A stretch of 64,000 nucleotides of DNA from Mariniblastus sp. GTDB lineage: Bacteria; Planctomycetota; Planctomycetia; Pirellulales; Pirellulaceae. Positions 47,186 through 56,918 of the stretch are shown piece after piece. The notes under the pieces are model-generated. The model saw nothing but the letters and a program-made list of their open reading frames with translations. It ran no database searches and had not been told where the DNA came from. The stretch spans positions 1 to 64,000 of the forward strand of contig JAKVBG010000014.1 in the NCBI GenBank assembly GCA_022447605.1, in the 5' to 3' direction. Numbering within the stretch: position 1 is the first letter of the stretch; every line of letters starts with the position of its first letter. The translations under genes were made by a program, and so were the position numbers.

Positions 47186-48706
47186 TCACCAGTTCAGTCC
47201 AATATCTTCTCCGCCGGTCCTTCGGTCCGTGCCCCCTTTGAGCGGTTCATCGCGTTTGGAAACGGCCAATTCACGGGCGGGTTCATCTTCTTCTTGTTCG
47301 GTTTTTTTCTCTTTCACAGGAGCGGCCTGGGTCGCCTTGACCGACAACGACATTTTTTGACTGTCGGGATCGATCGACAAAATCTTGACAGCTACCTGGT
47401 CACCTTCCTTCAGGTAATTCTTCACGGTGACGACCCGGTGATGGGCAATTTCGGAGATGTGGACCAGGCCTTCGATGCCGGGCTCGAGTTTGACAAAGGC
47501 TCCAAACTGCGCGATCTTGGTTACGGTTCCATTGACCGTTTCATTCACCGAGTATTTTTCATCTATTTTTTCCCACGGTTGCTCGAGGGTATCCCGATGG
47601 GACAGCGAGATTTTTCCGGTGTCGGCTTGAATCCTCTCAATTTTGACTTTGACGGATTCACCCTCTTTCAGGATCTCTTTGGGGTGCGTGACGCGATCCC
47701 AGCTCAGCTTGCTGATATGGATCAGGCCTTCCACTCCCCCCAGGTCCACAAACGCCCCGAAGTCCATCAACTTGGTAACCGTGCCATCCCGAAGTTGTCC
47801 CACTTCCAGGGATTTCATCAACTCCGCCCGGTTGGCCTCGTTTTCTCGTTCAACGATCGCCCGGTGACTGAGGACCAACTTCTTCTTTTGGGGATTGATT
47901 TCGATGACGACGCATGTCAGCTTTTTGTTGGTGTATTCGCCAAAATTCTCGACGCGGAATACATCGATTTGGCTGGCGGGGATAAAACCGCGAATGTTGT
48001 TTACCGAGGCTTCGAGTCCACCCGTGTTTGAGCCGGTTACCCGGGCATCGACAATGGCGCCTTCGCTCAAATCGGACCAATCGCCGACTGCCATGGCTGC
48101 GCCGGGGATGGAAAGTTCATAAAGCCCGTCATCTTCATTGCGTTCCTTGACGATTACCTCGACCAGTTCGCCATCGGCCGGGGCCGATTTGAACTGGCTC
48201 AAAGGAACCACGCCCTCGAATTGCCCTTTGAACGTCATGAAGACGTTGTCACCGTGGAGCCGGGCGACGGTCGCCTTGATACGGCTGTTTGGTTCGAGTT
48301 CGGCAACGTCGGTGGGCATCTGGTTGACAAAGGAATCCATCGACAGATCGCCAAGGGCTGCCTCGATTTCCGCTTCGAGATCGTGACCCAGTCCATCGGT
48401 CGAGTAGACTTCGGCTTCTGGCTCGGTGGTATCGGCATCGGTATTGGCCGGCCCTTCCAGTTCGACCGGGTTCGATTTCGCCTGGGCAACGGCTTTCGGC
48501 TGGCTGGGCGCGGTCCCAGCCGAGTCCCGCTGAGTCCCGATCTGGATGCGAGGTTTGCCGGCGCCCGTTGGCTTTGGATCGTTCTCAATGGCGGGGCCTG
48601 ACGCGCCGGTTGGCGACTGGCTACCGGTCGCTTCCTGCTCCGGTGTTGCGTCGGCAGCCGCGTTTTTTACGTTGGACGATTCGGGTTCTTTGTGTTCGTT
48701 ATTCAT
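47186..48706 (-). CDS. S1 RNA-binding domain protein (ribosomal S1-like)
   Basis: 506 residues. The first 130 are acidic and low in complexity (Glu, Thr, Pro, Ala). Four S1 OB-fold repeats follow, at about 145-205, 225-295, 305-375 and 390-455. The last two are the best conserved ([36 protein letters not shown], each with GLVHISE-type strands). The first is degenerate. The tail ends in [16 protein letters not shown], a basic Gly-rich end seen in S1-like proteins of this phylum. E. coli S1 has six repeats, so this could be the S1 of translation initiation or a paralogue; I cannot tell which. Confidence 0.85.
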   Translation of the reverse strand: MNNEHKEPESSNVKNAAADATPEQEATGSQSPTGASGPAIENDPKPTGAGKPRIQIGTQRDSAGTAPSQPKAVAQAKSNPVELEGPANTDADTTEPEAEVYSTDGLGHDLEAEIEAALGDLSMDSFVNQMPTDVAELEPNSRIKATVARLHGDNVFMTFKGQFEGVVPLSQFKSAPADGELVEVIVKERNEDDGLYELSIPGAAMAVGDWSDLSEGAIVDARVTGSNTGGLEASVNNIRGFIPASQIDVFRVENFGEYTNKKLTCVVIEINPQKKKLVLSHRAIVERENEANRAELMKSLEVGQLRDGTVTKLMDFGAFVDLGGVEGLIHISKLSWDRVTHPKEILKEGESVKVKIERIQADTGKISLSHRDTLEQPWEKIDEKYSVNETVNGTVTKIAQFGAFVKLEPGIEGLVHISEIAHHRVVTVKNYLKEGDQVAVKILSIDPDSQKMSLSVKATQAAPVKEKKTEQEEDEPARELAVSKRDEPLKGGTDRRTGGEDIGLNW

Positions 48707-48856
48707 GACGATTGAGAAGCTGGGCTCAAATGGCGATGGATCATGGACGCTGTCCCATGCAGCGGTCGCCAGCCCCTATTAGAATTTCAAATGGATGCAC
48801 CCGCAAGCGACAAATCCGGTTACTCAAAAAATTGCCCTGCCACGATGCAGACGATC

Positions 48857-50323
48857 TTAATGATCGACACCTTGGGATAACGGCTCGAAGTCATCTGTTC
48901 GAAATGGAGACGCGGGCAACCCGGCCGAATTGATCAAGTTGGGTACAGCGATATCTTCCCAGCCAAATCGAACTGCCACAGGCTTGGCCACATTGGGACT
49001 GGAAACGATCACGGTTTCACCGTCAATCTCTGCCGATGCAGGGACAAACTTCTTGTCATCGCCGCAAATCAGGAAATAGGTAAGTTCGGTATCGGGACTG
49101 CGGACCTTGAGTCCGTCAGCAACATGGTCAAAGCGCAGGCGGATCTTGTCTCCTTCGATTTCAAAATCCTTATAAATCGGCCCGCTCATCGGTTCAGGGG
49201 CAGTCGGGATCCTGCTCTTGTATACATCTCCCAGTGCCCACCGCGCCAGTCGCTGTCCCACTTCCTGCTTGTTCTTGGGATGGATGTCTTCGGTGTTCCC
49301 GATATCGGTGGTGACAACCATGCCGACGTTGTCCAGGTTCCTGAGCGTTGCCAGTTGGGCTTGCCAAATCTCAGGCAGGGCCTGGGGAGCTTGTTTGCTG
49401 TACCGGAAAGGGGCCAGTTGCACAAAGTAAAAGGGGAAATCGCCCTGATTGAACTCATTGCGCCAGCTCTTGATCATAGTGGGAAACAGGTGTTCGTACT
49501 GGGCGCCCCGGCCCACATTGGCTTCTCCCTGGTACCAGATGACACCTCGGAAAGCGTAACCCTTGAGGGGGGCAATCATGCCGTTATACAGGTTGCCTGG
49601 GCGGTGTTGACTGGTCGGTTGGTCCTTGTCTGCCCAAAATTTCATCAACGGTTCGTAACGCTCGTCAGCTTGCAGTGCCGCTTCCGGTGTCCAAGCCTCG
49701 CATCGAGTACCTCCCCAGGAACTGTCGATCAGGCCAATCGGGACATCCATCTCCTTGTTGAGTTGCTTGGCAAAATGGTAAGCGGTGGCAGAAAATTCCT
49801 GCATCGTTTCGGGCGAACAGGGAACCCAGGGGTCGACCTTGGCGAATTCCGACTGGGGTTCGGTGAGGGCGCTGTTGGCCACGGTGAAAAACCGGATGTT
49901 CGGATAGTTTTTTGATTCTTCAAGTTCGAGTTCAGGGTTCGCCGCTTTCTTGTTGGGCCATGCCATGTTGGACTGGCCACTGCAAATCCAGACTTCTCCG
50001 ACCATGACGTCGGAAACAAGGACCCGGGTATCACTCGATTCCGAGGCGATCAGCAATTCGTATGGCCCACCCGGTTCTCCCGTTCGAATCGTCGTTGACC
50101 AACGACCACGGGCATCGGCTTGGGCCATTTTCTTCTGTTCACCGAACGTGATCGTCAGTTTCTCGTCGGGCTCCGCCGTTCCCCAGATCCTCAACTCGGT
50201 GTTTTGTTGCAGCACCATGTGATCGGAGAATATTTTCGGGAGGGTGATGTCTCCCCAAGCCGTGATAGACCAACAGGCCAATAGAAGCGTTGTCAACGCC
50301 TGGCGATAAAAAGAGAGTCCCAT
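48857..50323 (-). CDS. Sialate O-acetylesterase (SASA family)
   Basis: 488 residues with a signal peptide (ALTTLLLACWSITAWG). The enzyme would remove O-acetyl groups from sialic acid or plant and algal polysaccharides outside the cytoplasm. The SGNH-like fold is shown by WICSGQSNMAW (nucleophile Ser in GQSN), GLIDSSWGGTRCEAW, and GVIWYQGEANVGRG. A likely catalytic His follows later in NTEDIHPKNKQEVGQRLARWA. A small beta-sandwich lies at each end, and length is normal for planctomycete members. It stands between the S1 gene and the RND operon, about 300 bp from the latter. Confidence 0.9.
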   Translation of the reverse strand: MGLSFYRQALTTLLLACWSITAWGDITLPKIFSDHMVLQQNTELRIWGTAEPDEKLTITFGEQKKMAQADARGRWSTTIRTGEPGGPYELLIASESSDTRVLVSDVMVGEVWICSGQSNMAWPNKKAANPELELEESKNYPNIRFFTVANSALTEPQSEFAKVDPWVPCSPETMQEFSATAYHFAKQLNKEMDVPIGLIDSSWGGTRCEAWTPEAALQADERYEPLMKFWADKDQPTSQHRPGNLYNGMIAPLKGYAFRGVIWYQGEANVGRGAQYEHLFPTMIKSWRNEFNQGDFPFYFVQLAPFRYSKQAPQALPEIWQAQLATLRNLDNVGMVVTTDIGNTEDIHPKNKQEVGQRLARWALGDVYKSRIPTAPEPMSGPIYKDFEIEGDKIRLRFDHVADGLKVRSPDTELTYFLICGDDKKFVPASAEIDGETVIVSSPNVAKPVAVRFGWEDIAVPNLINSAGLPASPFRTDDFEPLSQGVDH

Positions 50324-50629
50324 CGAAAGTTACCAGTCAGTCTTTCTGTTGGTGGTAGAGTCGCCGATCTGAAGCGAAGTCGATTTCCAAGCCGTTTTCA
50401 TTTTTAAGCCCTCTCCCATTCTAAACGACGGACACGCTTTTCTCCAGCGCCTGTTGCCAGGCAACAGAAAAGTCCTCCCCCCCGCAGCAGGGCGATGGAT
50501 GACAGCTTCCCTGTCTCAAGAGCGGGTCAGCATTCGGAGGCGGTCAGGACCCGCATGAGATCGATCCTGCTGTGGCAGAATGGGAACCGCTGGCCAAACC
50601 GCTGCCGCCGAACGTGGTGGTCCGTTGCG
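50324..50629. other. Intergenic region between sialate esterase and RND permease genes
   Basis: 306 bp. No gene supported. It contains an inverted repeat, CTGTTGCC (50451-50458) and GGCAACAG (50460-50467) around a single A, with no T-run on the minus strand. The promoter of the esterase gene is presumably here. Confidence 0.45.
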
Positions 50630-53600
50630 TCAAGTGGGTCGATCCTCCGGGGGAACAGTTTCCCGTTCTGAATGACCGGGGTCCGTCTCAGGTTCGCCGC
50701 TCTTCTGACTTGTCGGTCGGTTTTCCGGCCGGTCCTGGGGGGCGGTTGATCGGTGATTGCCTTGCGAGAAAAACGACTTGGCGTCGATCATCATGCTCAA
50801 CAGGGTCGGAATCAGGACCAGCGTGAAGAGCGTCGACAGGAGCAATCCCCCCAGGATGACGCTGCCCAGTCCCCGGTAGAGTTCACTGCCGGCACCGGGA
50901 AAAAAGACCAGCGGGGAAAGGCCAAAAACGGTCGTCGTGGTGGTCATGAAAATCGGCCGGATGCGGGTCTGGATACTCTGGAGAATTGCCTCGGAAGAGG
51001 GCAGACCCTGTTCCATGAAACGGAGTGTTTGATGGACCAGCAGGATGGCATTGTTGACGACTGTTCCAATCAGGATGATGAAGCCAAGCATGGTCAGAAC
51101 ATCCAGGTTCTGGATCGGCTCGTCTCGAAACTGCAAGTAGTAACCCAGTAGATGGAGTCCCAGGATTCCACCCACGGCACCCATCGGAACGGCCAGGATG
51201 ATGATTAACGGGTAAAGCCAGGATTCGAACAGGGCGGCCATCAACAGGTAGGTGATGAGCACGGCGAGCAGGAGGTTCCATTTTAGTGCTGCCCAGGTCT
51301 CTTCCAGTTTGTCGGCGGTACCACTTAGATTGACTTTGTATTCGGTTCCCAGCACGCCCTGGTTTTCCAGCGGCTCCACGATTTTCTGGTTGATCATGGC
51401 GATCGCATCTTCCAGCGACAAATCGTCGGGCGGAGAAACCGAAATCGTGATCGCGCGTTCCCGCTCGCGGTGGTTGACCTGTTCCGGGCCACTGCTGATC
51501 GAGACATCGGCAATGGCATCGACGCGGACCGGTTCGGCAAACTCCCGCGTGGCAATATGGTGGGACGCGATGTCCTGGGAATTGGCGGAAAAACCTTCGT
51601 TGGCCATGATCACGAGGTCGATTTTCTCGCCGCCAATGAAGTAATCTGTGGCATAGGCCCCATCGACCATCGCGTTGATCGCGTAGCCGAGTTCGCGACT
51701 GGTGATACCCGAGGCATTGGCCTGTTCCGGTTTCAGCATGACGTGTAACTCGGGGCTGGCAAGGTCGAGGCTCGGTTCTGGTTTGGCCTGGGTCTCTTCC
51801 GGGAAGGATGTCTTGATTTCCCGCATGACCTGGCCGCCAATGGAAACCAGTTGCGGCAACTCCGGCCCCGTGATTTCAATATCGATATTACGTCCCCCCG
51901 AAAGGCCGCGACCAAAGATACTGGTCTGGTAGGCCACCACGATCGAGCCGGGAAATCGACTTCGGAATTTATCTCGAATCAGGTCGATCAGCCGACGCGC
52001 CTTCATCGGGTCATGGGCGCGGAGGCCGATGAAAACAGATTGCCCGCGGGCGACATAGAAAAAATCGCCTATGGAGGGGTACTCCAAGTGACTGGTGTCC
52101 TCGGTCTCCGGGTTGATATCCCAGTAAGGCTGGAGTTCTTCTTCGACCGCCTCTCCCATTTTGGCCAACTCCTGGATGTTGTAACCGGGCGGTGGCAAGA
52201 CGCTGCAGATGATCAGGTTGCGGTTACCGCTGGGCAGGTATTCGATCTTGGGCAGGAACAGGTAGGCCAGCCCGAAGGCGCCGGCCAGGATCGCGATGGC
52301 TACGGCGATTCGCGTTAGCCAGCCCCGTTGGATAAACCGATTGATGTTGAGAACCAGTTTGGTGAAACCTTGTCCAAAGGAGATCAGGGATCGCTGGACG
52401 ATCCCGGGTGGCCGCGCGGGGGCCTGGTCAAAAACCTGTAACATGCGGGCCGATGCCGTGGGAATGACGATGACGGAAACGAGCAGGGATAGCCCCACGG
52501 CAGCGCTGATCGCCAGGGCGATGTCGGCAAACAGCTGGCCGGCTTCTCCCTGCAGGAAAATGACCGGCAGGAACACGGCTAGTGTGGTCAATGTGCTGGC
52601 CAGGACGGCCCCCCAGACTTCGGACACCGCCTTGCGAGCCGCCTCGACCGGTCGGTTGCCCAGTTGGTAGTAGCGAAAGATGTTCTCCAGCACCACGACC
52701 GCATTATCGACCAGCATGCCGACGGCAAACGCCAGGCCAGCCAGGCTGATCACGTTTAAAGATCGGCCCAGGCCGTCGAGGATCAGGAAGGTGCCAATGA
52801 TACTGGTCGGTATCGCGATCGCCACGACCAGGGTTCCCCGGGCAAACCAGAACCCCGCGACCAGGATCAGGGCGAGGGTGATGACGAAAAACCACGTTGA
52901 CAGGAAGACGGCCGCCAGAGCCGATGCTGCCAGGATCGGCACGAAGAGGATGGCCCGCGCGTTGAGATGTAAAAACAGCATCAGGATGATGACGGTCAAC
53001 GCCCCGCCCAAGATGATGTTCTGCTGGACCAGGCCGACGGCGGACTTGATATAGACCGTTTCGTCATAAACCTGGGAAAGGAACAGATTGTTACGGGCTA
53101 AAACTCCATCGTTCAAACGCTGGACTTCCCGTTTCAACTGTTGCATGACATCGATGACATTAGCCCCCGAGTCGCGGGAACAGGTCAATGACAGGTTGGT
53201 TGTGCCAAAACGGCGGACAAACCCGGTCGGTTTCTGGTAGCCAATTTTGACCTCCGCCACATCTCGGACGTAGATCGGACGACCGTCGTCACTCGTGATA
53301 ATTTGGTTTTCGACCTGTTGCAGGTCACGATATTGACCGAGCGTCCGCACGACATAACGCCGTTTGCCTTCCCAGAAATCACCTGCGGAAACATCCGTAT
53401 TGTCCTGGATCAGCGCCTGCCGCAGGTCGTCGATCGTCAAGCCCCGTGCCGCCAAGCGGTTGGGGTCCACGATGACCTGCAATTGGCGGATTTCACCGCC
53501 CCGGACCTCGGCATCGGCAACGCCCGAGATCCGTTCAAACTGGGATTCAATCGCGTCTTCGGCGAACTTGCGATACTCAGGTACACTGATTTCCTGCGGC

Positions 53601-54187
53601 AACAGGACCTCGCATTCCGGGTGCTCTTTGGCCAATTGCCTTAAACGAAATGCCAACAGCCCCATGTTGGGCGAATTGACCACGCGCTCGATCTCATCCT
53701 CGAGGTCAGGGTGTTGCTTGGCAAATGCCCGCAGCGCGTCGGGCGTTGGCGGCCTGGCGCTCAGTATGAACCAGGCGATTGGTCGATCGGAGGTGCTGGA
53801 GGTGCGGATAACCGGTTTGTCGGCATCGACCGGGTACTCCCGAACCTGTTGCAGTTGACTGTTGACCTTCAGTACCGCTTCCTGCATGTTGGTCCCGACC
53901 AGGAATTCCAGTGTGATGTCCCCACTGGAGTCGGAGCATTCCGAGGACATTTTCGTGATGCCCTCCACACTCTTAAGTTGCTCTTCCTGTTCGTTGATGA
54001 TCTCTTTTTCGATTTCCTGTGGGCTGGCACCGGGCCAGCGGGTGCGCACTGAGACCCTGGGGCGCTCGACATCGGGTGACATCTGCATCGGCATGTTGAT
54101 CATCGCCAGCAAGCCGAACATCATCAAAAGAATGACGGCCACGGCCACTTTGACGGGATTCTCGATAAACCAGGTCGTTGGATGCAC
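50630..54187 (-). CDS. RND efflux transporter permease (HAE family)
   Basis: 1185 residues, start GTG 54187. It is the inner-membrane proton-driven pump of a tripartite exporter. Twelve membrane spans and two large periplasmic loops are recognisable; typical segments are VRTRWPGASPQEIEKEI, GMLVDNAVVVLENI in TM4, and GFIILIGTVVNNAILLVHQ near TM10. It is longer than the usual 1030-1050 residues because of an insertion at about 145-205 in the first porter domain, extra hydrophobic residues near TM3 (LALILVAGFWFARG), and a Pro/Glu/Ser-rich C-terminal tail. The TM4 Asp-Asp pair of AcrB is Asp-Asn here. The adaptor gene lies 78 bp upstream; no outer-membrane factor gene is present. Confidence 0.93.
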   Translation of the reverse strand: MHPTTWFIENPVKVAVAVILLMMFGLLAMINMPMQMSPDVERPRVSVRTRWPGASPQEIEKEIINEQEEQLKSVEGITKMSSECSDSSGDITLEFLVGTNMQEAVLKVNSQLQQVREYPVDADKPVIRTSSTSDRPIAWFILSARPPTPDALRAFAKQHPDLEDEIERVVNSPNMGLLAFRLRQLAKEHPECEVLLPQEISVPEYRKFAEDAIESQFERISGVADAEVRGGEIRQLQVIVDPNRLAARGLTIDDLRQALIQDNTDVSAGDFWEGKRRYVVRTLGQYRDLQQVENQIITSDDGRPIYVRDVAEVKIGYQKPTGFVRRFGTTNLSLTCSRDSGANVIDVMQQLKREVQRLNDGVLARNNLFLSQVYDETVYIKSAVGLVQQNIILGGALTVIILMLFLHLNARAILFVPILAASALAAVFLSTWFFVITLALILVAGFWFARGTLVVAIAIPTSIIGTFLILDGLGRSLNVISLAGLAFAVGMLVDNAVVVLENIFRYYQLGNRPVEAARKAVSEVWGAVLASTLTTLAVFLPVIFLQGEAGQLFADIALAISAAVGLSLLVSVIVIPTASARMLQVFDQAPARPPGIVQRSLISFGQGFTKLVLNINRFIQRGWLTRIAVAIAILAGAFGLAYLFLPKIEYLPSGNRNLIICSVLPPPGYNIQELAKMGEAVEEELQPYWDINPETEDTSHLEYPSIGDFFYVARGQSVFIGLRAHDPMKARRLIDLIRDKFRSRFPGSIVVAYQTSIFGRGLSGGRNIDIEITGPELPQLVSIGGQVMREIKTSFPEETQAKPEPSLDLASPELHVMLKPEQANASGITSRELGYAINAMVDGAYATDYFIGGEKIDLVIMANEGFSANSQDIASHHIATREFAEPVRVDAIADVSISSGPEQVNHRERERAITISVSPPDDLSLEDAIAMINQKIVEPLENQGVLGTEYKVNLSGTADKLEETWAALKWNLLLAVLITYLLMAALFESWLYPLIIILAVPMGAVGGILGLHLLGYYLQFRDEPIQNLDVLTMLGFIILIGTVVNNAILLVHQTLRFMEQGLPSSEAILQSIQTRIRPIFMTTTTTVFGLSPLVFFPGAGSELYRGLGSVILGGLLLSTLFTLVLIPTLLSMMIDAKSFFSQGNHRSTAPQDRPENRPTSQKSGEPETDPGHSERETVPPEDRPT

Positions 54188-54265
54188 GTTGTTAGGGATA
54201 AGTGGGAGAGTAAGGGGAAGTAGCTGTTTTCGCCTGGAGCCAACGAGGCCTGTCGCGTAGCCGGG

Positions 54266-55582
54266 TTAACTCTTGGGTATCGTTTCCGTTTCCATCCGGG
54301 TCACGGTGACCGTCTGGCCGGCCCGCAGACGCTCGTTGCCCTGCAGGACAATGGCATCATTTTCCGAGATGTCGCCAATGACCTGGATCCATTCACCGAC
54401 CGTTGCCCCTGTCTTGACAGAGACCTGGGAAACGGTGGTCGATGTTCCAGTCTTGTCGAGGACCCAAATCGAGGGATTCACCGTACCCAGTACGAGTGCA
54501 TCCTTCTTGACCATCAACATTTCAATTTCATTGCCGATTGCCAGGCTGACACGACCAATCATGCCCGGTTGCAACATGTAGGAGTCCCCAATCATCTGAT
54601 TGGCAATTCGAATTTTCACCGGGAACGAGCGCAACTTCAGATCGGCCTGTGGTACGATCCGCTGTATTTTACCGGTGAACGACTGGTCGATACCGTCGAC
54701 ATCGAGTTGTACCGAGTCAGCTCCCTGGCCGAGGGACTGTTGCAGGCGGTTGATGTAGGATTGCGGAACATTGATGACGATCTCGATGGGGTCGAGTTGG
54801 ACCACCTCGACCAGAACCTGCCCGGAGGTTGCCCAATCGCCGACCTCGGCCAGCTTTTTCGTGACGAAACCATCAAACGGCGCACGGATCGTGTACTTTT
54901 GTTGCAGGTCCTGTAGTCGTGTCAGTTCCTGCCGGGCTGCCGCGACCTGTGACTTTGCCTGCGAGATGCGGATTTGCTCGGTGGCTTGCAGTTGTTTCAA
55001 GCTGATCGAAGCCGCCGTCGACAGCTGGCGATTGATCTGGAATTTGAGCCTGGCCTGATCCAGTTCGAGCGTCGAAACGGACCCCTGCATTTTTTCGATC
55101 CGCCGGAATTCGGCTTCCGCATTGTCAAACATGGCCGCCGTCTCGGTCGCCTTGGCCTCGGCCAATTCAAGTTCCGTCGGCATTTTTGTCAGCAATTCCT
55201 CGAGGCCTTGCTCGGTAATCTGCAATTGGATTTCGGCGGCGCCAATCTCGATTTCGAGTGTGCCGGTCCTCAGCTGAACCAACGGCTGACCGGCGAGGTC
55301 CGGATCCACTTCCTTTTTCTTGCTGTAGTTAACCGGGTCCCCGGCTTCCACCAGGACATCCACCACCCGGCCTGCCACGGCTGTGCCCACCAGTGCTTTG
55401 CGAACCGGTTGAACCGTTCCGATAAACGTCTGTTGACTGGAACGTTCTACCTTGATGACCTTGGCGGCCACCACGGTGGTTGAATCATCGTCACTACCAC
55501 TTTGGCCAAGCCCGACACTGCCTGCCCAAAGGATGGTGCCAAGCAGGCAAATTCCTGAATAGGTGGATCTTCTCGATGGCAT
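54266..55582 (-). CDS. RND efflux periplasmic adaptor (HlyD/AcrA family)
   Basis: 438 residues with an N-terminal export segment (GICLLGTILWAGSVGLG). It links the inner-membrane pump to an outer-membrane channel. The order is a beta-barrel/lipoyl half (about 50-110, VAGRVVDVLVEAGDPV), a coiled-coil hairpin (about 120-230, many Gln, Ala, Leu and Glu), the second lipoyl half (YTIRAPFDGFVTKKLAEVGDW), and a membrane-proximal domain (IGRVSLAIGNEIEMLMVKKDALV). It has no lipobox. It is the first gene of a two-gene operon with the permease. Confidence 0.93.
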   Translation of the reverse strand: MPSRRSTYSGICLLGTILWAGSVGLGQSGSDDDSTTVVAAKVIKVERSSQQTFIGTVQPVRKALVGTAVAGRVVDVLVEAGDPVNYSKKKEVDPDLAGQPLVQLRTGTLEIEIGAAEIQLQITEQGLEELLTKMPTELELAEAKATETAAMFDNAEAEFRRIEKMQGSVSTLELDQARLKFQINRQLSTAASISLKQLQATEQIRISQAKSQVAAARQELTRLQDLQQKYTIRAPFDGFVTKKLAEVGDWATSGQVLVEVVQLDPIEIVINVPQSYINRLQQSLGQGADSVQLDVDGIDQSFTGKIQRIVPQADLKLRSFPVKIRIANQMIGDSYMLQPGMIGRVSLAIGNEIEMLMVKKDALVLGTVNPSIWVLDKTGTSTTVSQVSVKTGATVGEWIQVIGDISENDAIVLQGNERLRAGQTVTVTRMETETIPKS

Positions 55583-55807
55583 GAATCAGGCCTGGTTCTG
55601 CGCGGGTCCAACGGAACGTAAGCTTCCATTGTACTATGATTCGTAGCCTGCAAAACGGTTTGGTAGAGACCTCCACGGGCGATTCCGTTGCTGCTGGGGC
55701 AAAGGCCAAGTGCCGGAAAAGTCTTTCGAAGTGGGGGCTGACTTGGAACCGAATTCACGGAAAAGCCCGGAATTTGTGCGACAGAATCGAATTCCGCCGC
55801 ACCGCGA

Positions 55808-56917
55808 TCAACGCTTCAGGTGGCCCCAGAAGTGAATGTCCCCGTCCAATTCCTCGAGATTGGTCGTGGAGAACAGGTGAGCATCAGCCAGTTGTTCTAT
55901 ACCGATTCCACCGATTGGGGAGATCGCATCATGGCCCCCCGTGATTTTTGGAGCGATAAAAATGTGCGTCTCACAGATCAGGTTCTGGTCAAACAGGCTA
56001 CCCAACAGGCGACCGCCACCTTCGACCAGCAGGTTGGTCATGCCGCGGTTCGAGAGTTCCGTTAGTAACGGCTCGAGTCGTTCGTCGGCCTGTTCCTGTT
56101 GACCCCGCCAGATTTCGCAGCCGAGTGAGGCGAGTTGCTCGCAGCGCCGTTGCTCGGCACCCGGCCCGACTGCAACCAGGCAGGGGAAGTCCTTGGTGGA
56201 ACCGACGAGTTTTGAATCGAGTGGCAATCGCGCGTTAGAATCGGCGACAATGCGCGTCGGTTGGCGGCTTTTGGCGGGGCGTGGGGTCAAGAGCGGGTCA
56301 TCGGCCAGCGCCGTACCAATACCGACCATGACACCGTCCACCCGGCTCCTGATTTCGTGGACCCTCTGCCTGGAAGTTTCGTTGGATATCCACTGGCTGT
56401 CACCCGTCCTGGTGGCAATCCGCCCATCCAGCGTCATCGCCCACTTGGCGATCACCCAGGGGAGTCCGCTGCGGATTCGGTAGAGATAGGGCGCGTTCAG
56501 GAATTTCGCCTCGGCTTCCAATACGCCGACTTCCGTCTCAATACCGGCTTCACGCAAGGCGGCCATACCCTTGCCAGAAACCTGTTCAAACGGGTCGACT
56601 TGAGCAACGACCACGCGCTGGATGCCCGCCTGAATCAGCGCCTCGATACAGGGTGGCGTCTTGCCGTGGTGGCAACACGGTTCCAGTGTGACGTAGGCCG
56701 TGGCGCCCCGGGTTGGTCCGACAGCATGGTTTAGCGCGTCGACCTCCGCGTGATCTCCGCCAAACTGGCGATGCCAGCCCTCCGCGACAAGCTGGTTGCC
56801 CTGTACCAGGACACAGCCGACCATCGGGTTCGGTTCGACCCGGCCCTGTCCACGACGGGCCAGGTCGATTGCCCTCCGCATCCAGTTCTCATCCTGTTCC
56901 ACACTCGGCGACACCAT
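55808..56917 (-). CDS. ribD: Riboflavin biosynthesis deaminase/reductase
   Basis: About 369 residues from ATG 56917, which lies one base after the stop of the DUF1552 gene; the frame is open to 56977. It carries out the second and third steps of riboflavin synthesis. The N-terminal deaminase has the zinc ligands His56 (GGDHAEVDA), Cys81 and Cys90 (LEPCCHHGKTPPC), spaced 25 and 9 as in E. coli RibD. The C-terminal reductase (about 150-365) has WVIAKWAMTLDGRIATRTGD and NLLVEGGGRLLGSL. No other rib gene is close. Its coupling to planctomycete-specific exported genes is unexpected. Confidence 0.95.
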   Translation of the reverse strand: MVSPSVEQDENWMRRAIDLARRGQGRVEPNPMVGCVLVQGNQLVAEGWHRQFGGDHAEVDALNHAVGPTRGATAYVTLEPCCHHGKTPPCIEALIQAGIQRVVVAQVDPFEQVSGKGMAALREAGIETEVGVLEAEAKFLNAPYLYRIRSGLPWVIAKWAMTLDGRIATRTGDSQWISNETSRQRVHEIRSRVDGVMVGIGTALADDPLLTPRPAKSRQPTRIVADSNARLPLDSKLVGSTKDFPCLVAVGPGAEQRRCEQLASLGCEIWRGQQEQADERLEPLLTELSNRGMTNLLVEGGGRLLGSLFDQNLICETHIFIAPKITGGHDAISPIGGIGIEQLADAHLFSTTNLEELDGDIHFWGHLKR

Positions 56918-56918
56918 A

